Assembly: GCA_040398805.1 (NCBI GenBank)
Contig: JBBATK010000003.1
Coordinates: 195,758-259,757 of the forward strand
Length of the DNA stretch: 64,000 nt
Source: JBBATK01 sp040398805
Lineage (GTDB): Bacteria > Bacteroidota > Ignavibacteria > Kapaibacteriales > NICIL-2
Direction: 5' to 3'
This document shows, one piece after another, positions 24,537-34,900 of this stretch. Position 1 is the first letter of the stretch, and every line of letters begins with the position of its first letter. The notes beneath the pieces are model-generated. The model ran no database searches. It saw nothing but the letters and a program-made list of their open reading frames with translations, and was not told where the DNA came from. The translations under genes and the position numbers were made by a program.

Positions 24537-27119
24537 ATGACACGATACAAGCTACATGATGCCGCGTTCCGGAAACTTCAGCGGCCCGTCTTCGCATCCA
24601 TCCTCCTGCTCTTCGTCTTCATCGTCGGAGCAGCCGTCGCACTCGCCCACCCCGCAGCGTCCACTCCTTCCACGCCTTCCGTCCTTGCCACCACACCGCA
24701 GGTCCGTGGCGACAACGAGCGACGTGGAAAGGTCCTTGGTGCCGACGAAGTCGATCGTCTTTTGGAGAATGCGCGCTCCTACTACCTTCGTGGTTTGAGC
24801 GCCATCGAACATCGGGACACCGTCCAGGCGACACGGTTTTTCGAGAGTGCCATTCAGGAACTGAATCAACTTGCCAGTACACCGGATATCGACAAGAACG
24901 AGGAGTTCACGGGCCTAGCCCAGCAGGTGATCGAGGACTTCGAAAGTTACATCCAGTCCATCGACAATCTCGGCGAGAACTCCCCCACCTTCGTACTCCG
25001 TGAAAAGATCTTCAAGGATGTGGAATCCAAACGACTCGCTGCGAAGAATGCGGCTGCAGGCCAGACCACCCCTGCTGTGATGTCCACCGGGTTGATCACG
25101 ACCATCCCTCTCACGCAGAACGAGTCCGTAGCTATCATGATGGACAGACTCACATCGGAAAAAGGAAGAAAGTATTTCACGAAGTGGCTTGAACGCACAG
25201 GCAAGTGGTTCCCCATGCTCAAGCGCATCGCTCGTGAAGAGAACATGCCGGAGGAGATCATCCACCTGGCGATGATCGAGAGCGGACTGAATCCGCGAGC
25301 GTTATCGCGCGCTGGCGCCGTGGGCATGTGGCAGTTCATGCAGTCGACAGGAGAGATTTACAAACTCAATGTGACGCCGTGGAAGGACGACCGACGCGAT
25401 CCCGAGCGCGCGGCGCGCGCCGCCATGCGTCACCTTCGCGACCTGTATAACGACTTCCGCGATTGGCATCTTGCGCTTGCGGCATACAACTGCGGTGCCG
25501 GCGGTGTGAGACGAGCCATCAAGGCCAGTCGAATCGACAATCCGAACTTCTGGGACATACAGTCATTTCTGCCGAGCGAGACACGCGATTACGTTCCCTC
25601 GTTCATCGCCGCATCGCTCATAACACTACAGCATGAGGCGTACGGCTTCATGACGTCGCAACTCAATTTCGAACCCGAATACAAGATCGACACCCTTACC
25701 GTTCAGGAACCGATAGCCCTCTCGGTCCTGGCATCGTGCGCAGGCATCAGCTGCGACTCGCTGAAATGCCTGAATACGGACCTTCTCAGCTACAGCACTC
25801 CGCCTACCGACCTGCATGTGGTCAAACTTCCCTATGGATCGAAGGAAACGGTACGGGAGAAACTTTCCTCACTGCCGGCCGAAGAGCGTCTGCCGTGGGT
25901 GCTGCACGAGGTTCAACGCGGCGAAACCCTTGCGGGCATCGCTGCCAAGTACGAAGCGCCGATTCGGGCGTTGGAAACGGCGAACGAGGGTGTACGCAGA
26001 TCGAAGGTACGTCCCGGATCCGTCGTGCGAATCCCCCGCCAAGCGCTCCATACCTTCCGTCCTTCCGAAGCTCCGGAGCTGTATGCGGAAGACACGAAGG
26101 AGAATGACAACGCCGTCGTCGATACGACGACGTCGATGCCTGCCATGACGTCGGTTCCGACGCAAGCGTCGCAGACCATCGAAGCGAAAGCACCGACTGC
26201 TACGGGTGTGGTGCCCGCAGCAAGCGAATCCACACCGCAAGTCCGGATCGTCCATACATGCAAGGCCGGAGAAACCTTGTACCGCATCGCAAGCTCGTAC
26301 GGAGTCGCGTTGTCCGATCTCCGCTCATGGAACGGCCTCTCTGCATCGGCAGGTGTGCGCGTAGGTCAGCGCCTTGTCGTCATCGACCCTGCGCAGCAAC
26401 CGTCCGCCGAGACAGCTATTGCACCCGTGACAGTGAATCCGGTGGAACCATCACAAGCATCGGTCGTGTCCGTTGCCCCTTCACCGGAAGAGGGCGCGGC
26501 AACTCCGAAGCAGAGTGGTACGGTGAAAAAGGGAGCGGAGAAACAAGAAAAGACGATCACTCGGAAGGCAACGGGCAAAGGGGTCATCCATCGGGTGGCG
26601 CGCGGGGAGACGTTGGCGCAGATCGCGGATGATTACAACACGACCATCCAAGCCATACGCTCAGCGAACAGGCTCTCGTCCCGTCGCTCCATCCAATCAG
26701 GTCAGCGCTTGAAAATCCCCCTCTCCGCCGAGAACGTCGCGCAGGTACGGGAGACCTTCGAGGAAGCCCCCGAGTCTGCATCGTGGACACGCTACAAGGT
26801 GCGTCGTGGCGACAACCTTGGCGTGATCGCCGGCGAGTTCGGTGTCCGCGAGCAACAGATCCGTAAATGGAATCCACGTGTCGCGCGCTCCGGATTGCAG
26901 CAAGGTCAGGTACTCCGCATCTTCACGCCGGTGACGGCCAAGGGCAGTTCTGCAGCGCCGTCGAAGAACGTGAATGCCGTGCCTAAGTATTACAAAGCCA
27001 AGCGTGGTGACACCATGGCGAAGATCGCCCGCAAATACGGCATTCCCGTCCATCGACTTCTCAAGCTGAACGTTTCCCGTCAGGGAGTCCGTTCAGGACA
27101 GCGCATCCGCCTGCTCTGA
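24537..27119 (+). CDS. MltD-like membrane-bound lytic transglycosylase with five LysM repeats
   Basis: 860 residues. N-terminal membrane segment about 17-37; a helical TPR-like region about 70-150; SLT domain about 225-370 with catalytic Glu248 in 'HLAMIESGLNPRA', then 'GAVGMWQFMQSTG' and 'LALAAYNCGAGGVRRAI', all canonical. It cleaves the MurNAc-GlcNAc bond, forming 1,6-anhydro ends. Five LysM modules bind glycan: about 455-500 ('VQRGETLAGIAAKY'), 571-615, 682-727, 751-796 and 816-860, joined by Pro/Thr/Ala-rich linkers. The ATG follows GGAGG by 7 bases. A second, divergent copy follows at 27241, pointing to gene duplication. MltD usually has one to three LysM modules, so this is a long member. 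Confidence 0.93.
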   Translation: MTRYKLHDAAFRKLQRPVFASILLLFVFIVGAAVALAHPAASTPSTPSVLATTPQVRGDNERRGKVLGADEVDRLLENARSYYLRGLSAIEHRDTVQATRFFESAIQELNQLASTPDIDKNEEFTGLAQQVIEDFESYIQSIDNLGENSPTFVLREKIFKDVESKRLAAKNAAAGQTTPAVMSTGLITTIPLTQNESVAIMMDRLTSEKGRKYFTKWLERTGKWFPMLKRIAREENMPEEIIHLAMIESGLNPRALSRAGAVGMWQFMQSTGEIYKLNVTPWKDDRRDPERAARAAMRHLRDLYNDFRDWHLALAAYNCGAGGVRRAIKASRIDNPNFWDIQSFLPSETRDYVPSFIAASLITLQHEAYGFMTSQLNFEPEYKIDTLTVQEPIALSVLASCAGISCDSLKCLNTDLLSYSTPPTDLHVVKLPYGSKETVREKLSSLPAEERLPWVLHEVQRGETLAGIAAKYEAPIRALETANEGVRRSKVRPGSVVRIPRQALHTFRPSEAPELYAEDTKENDNAVVDTTTSMPAMTSVPTQASQTIEAKAPTATGVVPAASESTPQVRIVHTCKAGETLYRIASSYGVALSDLRSWNGLSASAGVRVGQRLVVIDPAQQPSAETAIAPVTVNPVEPSQASVVSVAPSPEEGAATPKQSGTVKKGAEKQEKTITRKATGKGVIHRVARGETLAQIADDYNTTIQAIRSANRLSSRRSIQSGQRLKIPLSAENVAQVRETFEEAPESASWTRYKVRRGDNLGVIAGEFGVREQQIRKWNPRVARSGLQQGQVLRIFTPVTAKGSSAAPSKNVNAVPKYYKAKRGDTMAKIARKYGIPVHRLLKLNVSRQGVRSGQRIRLL

Positions 27120-27170
27120 CATGTGCCCATCCGGTCGTCCCGCTCTCACAGGAACATTCCCGATGTCGTG

Positions 27171-27178
27171 TATCTTTG
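27171..27178 (+). promoter_or_regulatory. -7 element for the second mltD-like gene
   Basis: TATCTTTG, a perfect TAnnTTTG, 63 bases upstream of the ATG at 27241 and 52 bases after the stop of the first mltD-like gene, so the paralogue can be transcribed separately. Confidence 0.6.
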
Positions 27179-27240
27179 TCGGGCCGGCGAAGCGGCGTCA
27201 TCCATCACCATCGGCATAGGTGTCCGTGCTCGTATCCTCC

Positions 27241-29460
27241 ATGTGTCAACTGCGTTCTCTCCTCTGCGTCCTTCTCCTGCTCGGACTGACGGGCACGAGT
27301 GGCACGGTGTTCGGACAAGAAGGCATCCATCGTGAACCGGTAAAGACGCCGGCGCGTCCGCCGGTCCGAGACGAGTACTCGGGGATGGATGAAGACCAGC
27401 CCAAACGCAGTATCCGCGAAACCCTTTCCTTGCGTATCGAGAACACTCGACAGTATTATCTCCAAGCGCTGGGGTTGCTCGAGAAGCGGGATACCGTCCG
27501 CGCCGCCTTGTCATTCGAGAGCGCCATCAGCGAGATCAGTCTTCTCAATTCCATGAGCGGCGTCGAGCGCTACGACGAATACACGACGATGCTGCAGTCC
27601 CTGTGCGACGATTACGAGCGATACATACGTCCGTCGCTCCGCCGCACCGGTCAAGAGACCATCTTCGCTCTGCGAACGAAGCTCTCCGCGCGCTCTTCGC
27701 AGCGCACGTCGCGACAGACGTTTCAGCCGCTGACGAAGTCGCCCACGAAGAAATCCAAACCCAAGCCTCCGCTTGTCACGACGGTGCCCCTTCCGAGCAA
27801 CGAGCACGTGACTCGGTGCATCGACTTCCTTGTTTCCGAGAAAGGACACAAGTACTTCGCCCGATGGATCGAACGCAGTTCGCAGTGGTTCCCCCTTCTC
27901 AAGGCCATCGCCAAGCAGGAGGGTGCGCCCGAGGAGTTGGTCCATATCGCCATGGTGGAGAGCGGTCTGGATCCGCGTTCCGCGACGCACAGCGGCCGCG
28001 GTGTGGGCTTATGGCATTGCGGTAAAGAGGTAGCCGACCGGTACGGACTTCGCATCACTCCGTGGGTGGATGAGCGCCGCGATCCCCTTCTGGCGTCGCG
28101 CGCATGCCTGCGCTACCTACGCGACCTGCAACTGGAATTGCACGACTGGCATCTTGCCATTGCCGCCTTCAAGGCAGGCATCGACGTGGTGAAGGCCGCT
28201 CAAGCGAAGAACGGCGATGCCGGCGCGGACTTCTGGTCCATTCGCAAGGACTTACCGCGCGAAACCCGCGAATATGTTCCCATGGTGATAGCAGCGATGA
28301 TGATCACCATGCGGTACGAGGACTACGGATTCGGCGACTGGGAGATGAACTTCGAACAGCCGATGCTTACCGACACGGTCACCATCAGCGGTGCGGTGTA
28401 CCTGCCTGTCGTTGCACGGTGTGCGGGCGTACCGACGGATTCTCTCCTGAAGATCAATCCAGAGTTGCTCAGCTTCACGACACCGCCGGATGAGAGTTTC
28501 ACCATGAACATTCCTCGCGGCACGCGGAAGACGTTCTTGGAGAACCTTGATGACATTCCCGCGGAAGAACAGTTGCCGTGGGTCTTGAGAACGGTGGAGA
28601 AAAACGAGACGTTGGCCATGATCGCCGCAGAAACGACCACCTTGGTGTCCGACATCTGCGCTCTCAACGGCTTCGAGTCACCCACCGTGCGACTACGTCC
28701 GGGCCAGGTCCTGCGCATCCCGAAGGAACTCCGGAAAAAGAACCGCTTCTCCTCGTTCGGTACCGATACCGACCCTGCGCGGCGGGGTGGCACAGCCTCG
28801 GCTGCGACCAACGGTGAGCGTGACGAAGCGATTGCGGACTCCGTGACGGCTGTGCCGCGAACCTTCACTCCGGTAGAACAGTACCAACAACGCTCCGGCC
28901 GCGGCGGTGGAGTACGCCACACCGTCAAGCGCGGCGAGACTCTCGCGTCCGTCGCCACCATGTACGGCACCACGGTGAACGCGGTGCTCAAGGCAAACAG
29001 GATGCGGTCTGCCAAAGCGCTTCGTCGCGGACAACGCTTGCGGATTCCTATCGCGAACGTCCGCATGCGGGTGGCACCGGCGAGTGATGTGGAGAGCATT
29101 GCTCCCACAGGGCCCGCACCAATCGCCTATACCGTGACGAAGACCGATAGTCTGGCAGGAATTTGCGCGCGCTTCGGCGTGAGCGAAAAACGCCTGCGCA
29201 TGTGGAATCCGGATTTCATGGATTCCGTCGTCACCCCCGGGCGGATACTCACCATCTATCCATCGCACGACGGCGGTTCGCGCAGCGAGCAATCATCCGG
29301 TTTCAGAAGAGCATCCTCCGACCGCCGTGTTCACACCGTCCGCAAAGGCGAGACGCTGTCCGCCATCGCGCGCAGATACGGCATCCCGTTGAAGAAACTC
29401 CAGTCTCTCAACGGCGGTACGGATAAGATTTTCGTGGGAAAGAAAGTGCGACTCCGGTAG
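27241..29460 (+). CDS. Divergent MltD-like protein with four LysM repeats
   Basis: 739 residues from the ATG at 27241; a GTG seven codons upstream is possible. Signal peptide about 1-24 (ending VFGQ). The order of parts mirrors the preceding gene: helical region 'RIENTRQYYLQALGLLEKRDT', an SLT domain about 215-365, then LysM modules near 449, 558, 630 and 696-739. The catalytic Glu240 remains in 'HIAMVESGLDPRS', but the other family motifs are changed: 'GMWQFM' is 'GLWHCG' and 'AAYNCG' is 'AAFKAG'. Activity is therefore uncertain; it may bind rather than cut peptidoglycan or act on a modified substrate. It has its own -7 element. Confidence 0.85.
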   Translation: MCQLRSLLCVLLLLGLTGTSGTVFGQEGIHREPVKTPARPPVRDEYSGMDEDQPKRSIRETLSLRIENTRQYYLQALGLLEKRDTVRAALSFESAISEISLLNSMSGVERYDEYTTMLQSLCDDYERYIRPSLRRTGQETIFALRTKLSARSSQRTSRQTFQPLTKSPTKKSKPKPPLVTTVPLPSNEHVTRCIDFLVSEKGHKYFARWIERSSQWFPLLKAIAKQEGAPEELVHIAMVESGLDPRSATHSGRGVGLWHCGKEVADRYGLRITPWVDERRDPLLASRACLRYLRDLQLELHDWHLAIAAFKAGIDVVKAAQAKNGDAGADFWSIRKDLPRETREYVPMVIAAMMITMRYEDYGFGDWEMNFEQPMLTDTVTISGAVYLPVVARCAGVPTDSLLKINPELLSFTTPPDESFTMNIPRGTRKTFLENLDDIPAEEQLPWVLRTVEKNETLAMIAAETTTLVSDICALNGFESPTVRLRPGQVLRIPKELRKKNRFSSFGTDTDPARRGGTASAATNGERDEAIADSVTAVPRTFTPVEQYQQRSGRGGGVRHTVKRGETLASVATMYGTTVNAVLKANRMRSAKALRRGQRLRIPIANVRMRVAPASDVESIAPTGPAPIAYTVTKTDSLAGICARFGVSEKRLRMWNPDFMDSVVTPGRILTIYPSHDGGSRSEQSSGFRRASSDRRVHTVRKGETLSAIARRYGIPLKKLQSLNGGTDKIFVGKKVRLR

Positions 29461-29590
29461 GCGTCATCCGATCGTGACACCATGACGAAATCGCCGCACG
29501 ATGAGAGTGCGGGCGATGAAACGCGACGTCCCATGGAGAGCTGCACGCAACGGTCCTGTGTCTGCATGCATGCATGTCCGTCGCCGTTTC

Positions 29591-30913
29591 CTACTCTTCG
29601 TCGTTCAAGCGTTTATTCTTCTTGCGGAAGCTCAGGCTGATGGGTACGCCTTCGAAGTCATGATGACGGCGCAGGGCACGTTCCAGAAAGCGCTTGTAGC
29701 TATCGGGAATCAGTTCGGGCTTGTTGGAGAACAGGGCGAACATGGGCGGTTCGGTCTTGATCTGCGTGATGTAATTGATGCGAAGGTCGAAACCGCGGAC
29801 GCTCGGAGGCGGCGTCCTTTCTATGTCACCGAGCAGTGCATCGTTGAGTTGCGCCGTCGGGATGCGGCTTCGGCGGCGGGCATGGATCTGCTCGCACATC
29901 TCCACCACTTTCGTCACCCGTTGCTTTGTCAGTGCGCTGATATAGACGACGGGGATGAAATCGAACATGGCGAGATCTTCGCGGAGTTTCTTCGTGAAAT
30001 CGTCGGCGGTCTTCGTCTCCTTCTCCACGGCGTCCCATTTGTTCACGGCGATGAGCACTCCCTTACGGGCGGCAACGACGTCGTGAATGATCTGCTTGTC
30101 CTGATGCTCCAAGCCACGGGTGGCGTCGAGCATGACAACGGCCACATGACAACGCTCGATGGCGCGCATCGTCCGCAGGGTGCTGTACATCTCGATGTTC
30201 TCCGTCACGGCGGCTTTCTTCCGCAAGCCGGCGGTATCGATCAGGACCATTTCCCGTCCGTAATAGGTCAGCACGCTATCGATCGCATCCCGCGTGGTGC
30301 CGGCGATCGGCGTCACGATCATGCGATCCTTACCAAGCAGAGCGTTCGTCAGCGAGGACTTGCCGACGTTCGGACGTCCCACGACGGCGATATGCAATCG
30401 GTCGTCTTCCTCTGCAGTGTCCTGCGACAGCGGTTCGGTGACGGCATCCAGCACATCGCCACTGGCCCGGCCGCTCATGGCGGACATAGGATAGACGGTA
30501 GAGAAACCCAACGAATAGAACTCGGCCGCATGCGCATCGCGTTCGACATTGTCGCACTTGTTGGCAACGAGGATCACGGGCTTGTGGGAACTCTGGAGCA
30601 GGCGGGCAATGTCGATGTCGGTGGGAGTGACACCGTCCACGGCATCGACCACGAAGATGATGGAGTCGGCTTCATCGATGGCGAGCATGGCCTGACGCCG
30701 GATGGCGCTATCGAACATCTCCTCGCTCTCGGGGACGATGCCTCCGGTATCCACGAGCGTGAACACCTTTCCGTTCCATTCGGCTTGGGCATACAAGCGA
30801 TCACGCGTCACCCCGGGTACGGCCTCGACGATCGCCTCACGGCGCTCGATGATGCGATTGAATAACGTGGACTTTCCAACGTTAGGCCTACCCACAATTG
30901 CTACTACGTTCAT
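29591..30913 (-). CDS. der: Ribosome biogenesis GTPase Der (EngA)
   Basis: 440 residues, double-GTPase architecture. First G domain: 'VAIVGRPNVGKSTLFNRI' (about 4-21), 'DTGG' and 'NKCD'. Second G domain: 'IAVVGRPNVGKSSLTNALL' (about 174-192), 'DTAGLRKK' and 'NKWD'. A KH-like C-terminal domain ends with a basic tail. It acts in 50S subunit maturation. The frame stays open to 31360, but 'MNVVAIVGRPNVGKS' at 30913 is the family start. It is divergent from trhO, with start codons about 130 bases apart. Confidence 0.97.
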   Translation of the reverse strand: MNVVAIVGRPNVGKSTLFNRIIERREAIVEAVPGVTRDRLYAQAEWNGKVFTLVDTGGIVPESEEMFDSAIRRQAMLAIDEADSIIFVVDAVDGVTPTDIDIARLLQSSHKPVILVANKCDNVERDAHAAEFYSLGFSTVYPMSAMSGRASGDVLDAVTEPLSQDTAEEDDRLHIAVVGRPNVGKSSLTNALLGKDRMIVTPIAGTTRDAIDSVLTYYGREMVLIDTAGLRKKAAVTENIEMYSTLRTMRAIERCHVAVVMLDATRGLEHQDKQIIHDVVAARKGVLIAVNKWDAVEKETKTADDFTKKLREDLAMFDFIPVVYISALTKQRVTKVVEMCEQIHARRRSRIPTAQLNDALLGDIERTPPPSVRGFDLRINYITQIKTEPPMFALFSNKPELIPDSYKRFLERALRRHHDFEGVPISLSFRKKNKRLNDEE

Positions 30914-30988
30914 AATGTCTCGCTTTGTACACCCGCAATTTCGGAAGTTCGCGACAATTGCCGGGAGAGAACTGCGATTCCTTCTCTG

Positions 30989-30996
30989 TAATTTCG
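30989..30996 (+). promoter_or_regulatory. Possible -7 element for trhO
   Basis: TAATTTCG, one mismatch to TAnnTTTG, 44 bases upstream of the GTG at 31041. It supports that start over the in-frame ATG at 30915. Confidence 0.4.
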
Positions 30997-31040
30997 ACGT
31001 CATCACCGTCAACGAATCGTCCATCACCAGGGATTCATCC

Positions 31041-31796
31041 GTGTCGAGCACACCGATCCTCAATATCGCCGCATACAAGTTCACCTCGCTCGACGAGGAA
31101 TGGATACGCTCCATCCGACTCCCGCTCCGCGCGCAATGCCGAGATATGGGTGTGTTCGGGACCATTCTTCTGAGCACGGAAGGGATCAATGTGTTCTTGG
31201 CCGGCACCGACGACGCCGTCCGAAGCGCATGGTCGGCCCTGACGTCCCACGCACCGTTCTCCGATATGGAATACAAAGCCAGTCGCAGCGATAGTATTCC
31301 CTTCAAACGCATGAAGGTGAAGCTGAAGAAGGAGATCATCCCCATGGGCAGGAACATCAATCCCGCCGACGGTACCGCTCCGCGCGTGCGTGCGCAGGAA
31401 CTGCGTCAGTGGCTGGATGAAGGCAAGGACGTGGTATTGCTCGATACCCGCAACACCTACGAAGTGGAGTTCGGAACCTTCGAGAACGCGCTCACGCTGG
31501 ACATCCGGCATTTCCGCACGTTTCCGAAGTTCGTGGAAGAGATGGACCCAGGCATGAAGGACCGGACCATCGTGACCTTCTGCACCGGCGGCATCCGCTG
31601 CGAGAAAGCCGGTGCGCTCATGAAGCAGGAAGGATTCACCGATGTCTATCAACTCGAGGGCGGCATCCTGAAGTACTTCGAAGACGTAGGTCGAGACCAT
31701 TACAATGGCGGATGTTTCGTGTTCGATGACAGGATCTCGCTGGATCCGGGACTTCAGCCCGAAACAGAAACCGACACTCCGTCAGCACCTCGCTGA
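31041..31796 (+). CDS. trhO: Rhodanese-domain tRNA uridine(34) hydroxylase TrhO-like
   Basis: 251 residues from a GTG start. TrhO makes 5-hydroxyuridine at the wobble position of tRNAs in an oxygen-dependent reaction. The N-terminal acylphosphatase-like domain has 'STPILNIAAYKF' and 'GVFGTILLSTEGINVFLAG' (the GTILL--EGIN signature), and the rhodanese domain has 'VLLDTRNTYEVEFGTF' and the active-site loop 'FCTGGIRCEKAG' with both conserved cysteines. The short form without the C-terminal extension of E. coli TrhO is common in environmental bacteria. An in-frame ATG at 30915 would add 42 residues without similarity to the family. Confidence 0.88.
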   Translation: MSSTPILNIAAYKFTSLDEEWIRSIRLPLRAQCRDMGVFGTILLSTEGINVFLAGTDDAVRSAWSALTSHAPFSDMEYKASRSDSIPFKRMKVKLKKEIIPMGRNINPADGTAPRVRAQELRQWLDEGKDVVLLDTRNTYEVEFGTFENALTLDIRHFRTFPKFVEEMDPGMKDRTIVTFCTGGIRCEKAGALMKQEGFTDVYQLEGGILKYFEDVGRDHYNGGCFVFDDRISLDPGLQPETETDTPSAPR

Positions 31797-31945
31797 GCCG
31801 TATCCTTCGGGGCATGGGCAGTTCATGATTTCCTCTGCCGGAGCGGCGGACAAGATGCTACGTACTTTTACGACAAAGGTGTCTATTTTACCCCGATCGA
31901 CATCTTCTCGATCATCTGTTTCCGCACACCCCCAAGGACATCCCT

Positions 31946-34900
31946 ATGCGGTTCGTACGTTCATTGGTGCTCTCCATTCTGATGTCTTGCTCCGGTCCGC
32001 TGCTTGCGCAGGGATCGATAGACAGCATCGTCTACAACCGCGGAACATTTTTCGGCAACGCCAGCAACGATGCCTATCTGTTGCACATGGCTGTCGATGC
32101 ACAGGGCAATGTGTACGGTACGGGGCTGTGCACAAGCATCCCGACGACGCCGGGGGCGTATAAGACGTCGAACCAAGGTGGCACCTATGATGCCATGGTT
32201 TTCAAACTCGATCCGACGATGAAGACCCTGATCTGGGCCACGTACATCGGGGGCAATAATATCGAGGCTGGAGGCAGCATCGCCGTGAGTCCATCGGGCG
32301 AAGTATACGTGAGCGGCTATACCACCTCGTCGAACTTTCCCGTCACCGTCGCCTCCGATGCCTCCTACCTGGCAAGCGGAACAGTGAACTACTTCGCCCT
32401 GAAACTCAGTGCCGACGGCTCCACGCTGATGTACTCACGCATACTCGGTCGTGGTTCCGCCATCACGCAGCAGACCGCCGCCGCCTCCAAAGGTGCGCAC
32501 GTGGCCATCAATCCTTCGGGTGAGGCCTTCGTGTTCTCGCATACGAACGCCACGCCATACCAGATAACGGGCAATGCCTACCAGGCGACTCTGGCGGGCT
32601 CGTCGGATTTCGTGTTGACCAAACTCTCGTCTACCGGCGCAGTGCTGTACTCGACGTTTTTCGGCGGTACCGGAGCCGAAACTTCATACGACATCGCATA
32701 CGCCAATGGGAAAGTCTACTGTACCGGAACGACGGCATCCCCGGGATTGGGTCTGCGAACAGGAAAGGTCCCCGACGCTTCGGGCGATGGTTGTGTCTTC
32801 GTCGCCGACGACGGAGCGCAGTGCGCACCGCGTCGATGCTATGTGTATGGAACGTCGGGCACGGACCGGGGATATGCGGTATGGTACGACTCGCGCGCGC
32901 ACAGGGTATGCCTTACCGGGACGTTTGGCGCCACGCCGACGTTTCCCTTCACGGCCTTGCAATCCGGTCAGACGACCGGTGGATACGTGTGCAGTGTCGA
33001 CACGTCGCTCCAGACAACCTTTTCGACGACGATGATCGGAACCTCCGTCATTCCGACTTCGGTCGTCACCCGCACCTCCAACAGCACCGCCTATGTGGCG
33101 GGATACATCACCGCCGGCACCGTTCCCGTGTCCACCAACGGATATCAAACCTCACCGCGCGGTTCGTTGGACGGGTTCATGATTTCGGTGGACTCGGTGG
33201 GCTCCGCGTTAAAGTACGGCACCTATATGGGCGGCAGCGGTCAGGACTACAGCGCGGCCAAGGTGCTTCTCGTCGATCGAGGTTGTCTGCTCCGCGTCAT
33301 CTTCGGCATCACCACGCATTCCACCAATTTCCCATCGACACCGAATACGTACCAGCCATTGAAGCTCAATAGCACGAACGACCAACCGGCATTGGCCATG
33401 TTCGCAACAACCCCCACGGCAAGCTTGACCTCGAGCGGGAAACCATGCTCGCGAGAGGTGCTGTTGACCTTCTCATCCTCATGTCCCTTCACCAATCTTC
33501 GCTGGAGTTTCGGTGACAACACCCAGGCAGCGGGGACGAACCCCGTCACCCACGTGTACCCGGGCATCGGTATCTACAAGGTGACTGCCATCGCGGTGAC
33601 GACGGAGGGGGATACCATCATCAAGACGCAAGACGTGGCTATCGGTAGTTCATCCCCCATCGATGCAGGTCCCGACAGGACCATCTGCAAGAATCAGGCA
33701 ACGCAACTGATCGCCAGCGGAGCCGTGAGCTATCTATGGAGTCCGGGAAGTACCCTCAGCGACTCCACCATTGCCAATCCGTTTGCACGGCCGACGAAGA
33801 CCACGATGTACTACGTGCGGGGTAAAGACTCGTTCGGTTGCGAGTCGTACGACTCCGTGCTCGTCATTGTCCGCGATATCAAGGCCACCGTGTCCGCCGA
33901 TACGACGATATGCGAAGGATCGGTCGTCCAGCTGGTGGCCCAGGGCGGCACGTACTATTCGTGGTTGCCCACGACGGGCTTGAGTCTTCCGAACGGTTCG
34001 GTGGTTCTGGCGCGACCGCAATCGACCACCACGTACACCGTGGTCGCCTACGACGGCATCTGTTTCGATACCCAGCGTGTCACCGTCAACGTCATTCCGA
34101 AACCGAAACTGAGCTTCGCATCGGTACCCGGTATCTGCGCGAACACACCGGTGGAGCTACGGGTCTACGTCAGTGCCGGTGGACCGTCGGATTCCTTGGT
34201 GACATCGTATGCGTGGACCCCGAAGTCGGCGATGAGCAATCCCTCCGTACCGAACCCCGTCGTGACACCGGATAAGGACTCCTGGTACAAGGTCACCGTC
34301 ACCATGCGTAACGGGTGCATCGTCACCGATAGCATTCGCGTCCTCATTCAAACAAAACTCCGCATCACCGTGAGCAGTGATACCGCCTTTTGCGCAGGCG
34401 GCACCGTTCGCCTGCGAGCCAACGGGGCGACGCAGTACGTGTGGACGCCGTCGGTGGGGCTGAGCGATTCCGTCAGCAGCTCGCCGCAGTGCACGCCCTC
34501 GAGGACGACCACCTATACGGTCATCGGAAAGTCCGGCGCATGCATCGACACCCAACGCGTCACCGTCACCGTTCGGGAACGTCCACGATCGGTCCGCGCC
34601 TTCGGCGATACCACCGTGTGCACCAATGATCGCGTGTACGTGCGGGCGACGTCGGACGATACCACGGGCGTCTCGTACTCTTGGTTCCCTCGCGCCGATT
34701 TCGAGAATCCCGACGACGCTTCGGCCTACCTGCGCTCTTCTGCATCCCGCACCTACGTGGTCATCGCCACCAATGCCTACGGTTGCACAAGCACGGATAG
34801 CGTACGGGTGAATGTGGACAATGCCTTGCAGGTGCAGGCAGGTCCCGATGCGACGGCTTGCGAAGGTGAGGCGGTGCGGTTACGCATCCTGAGCTCGCAT

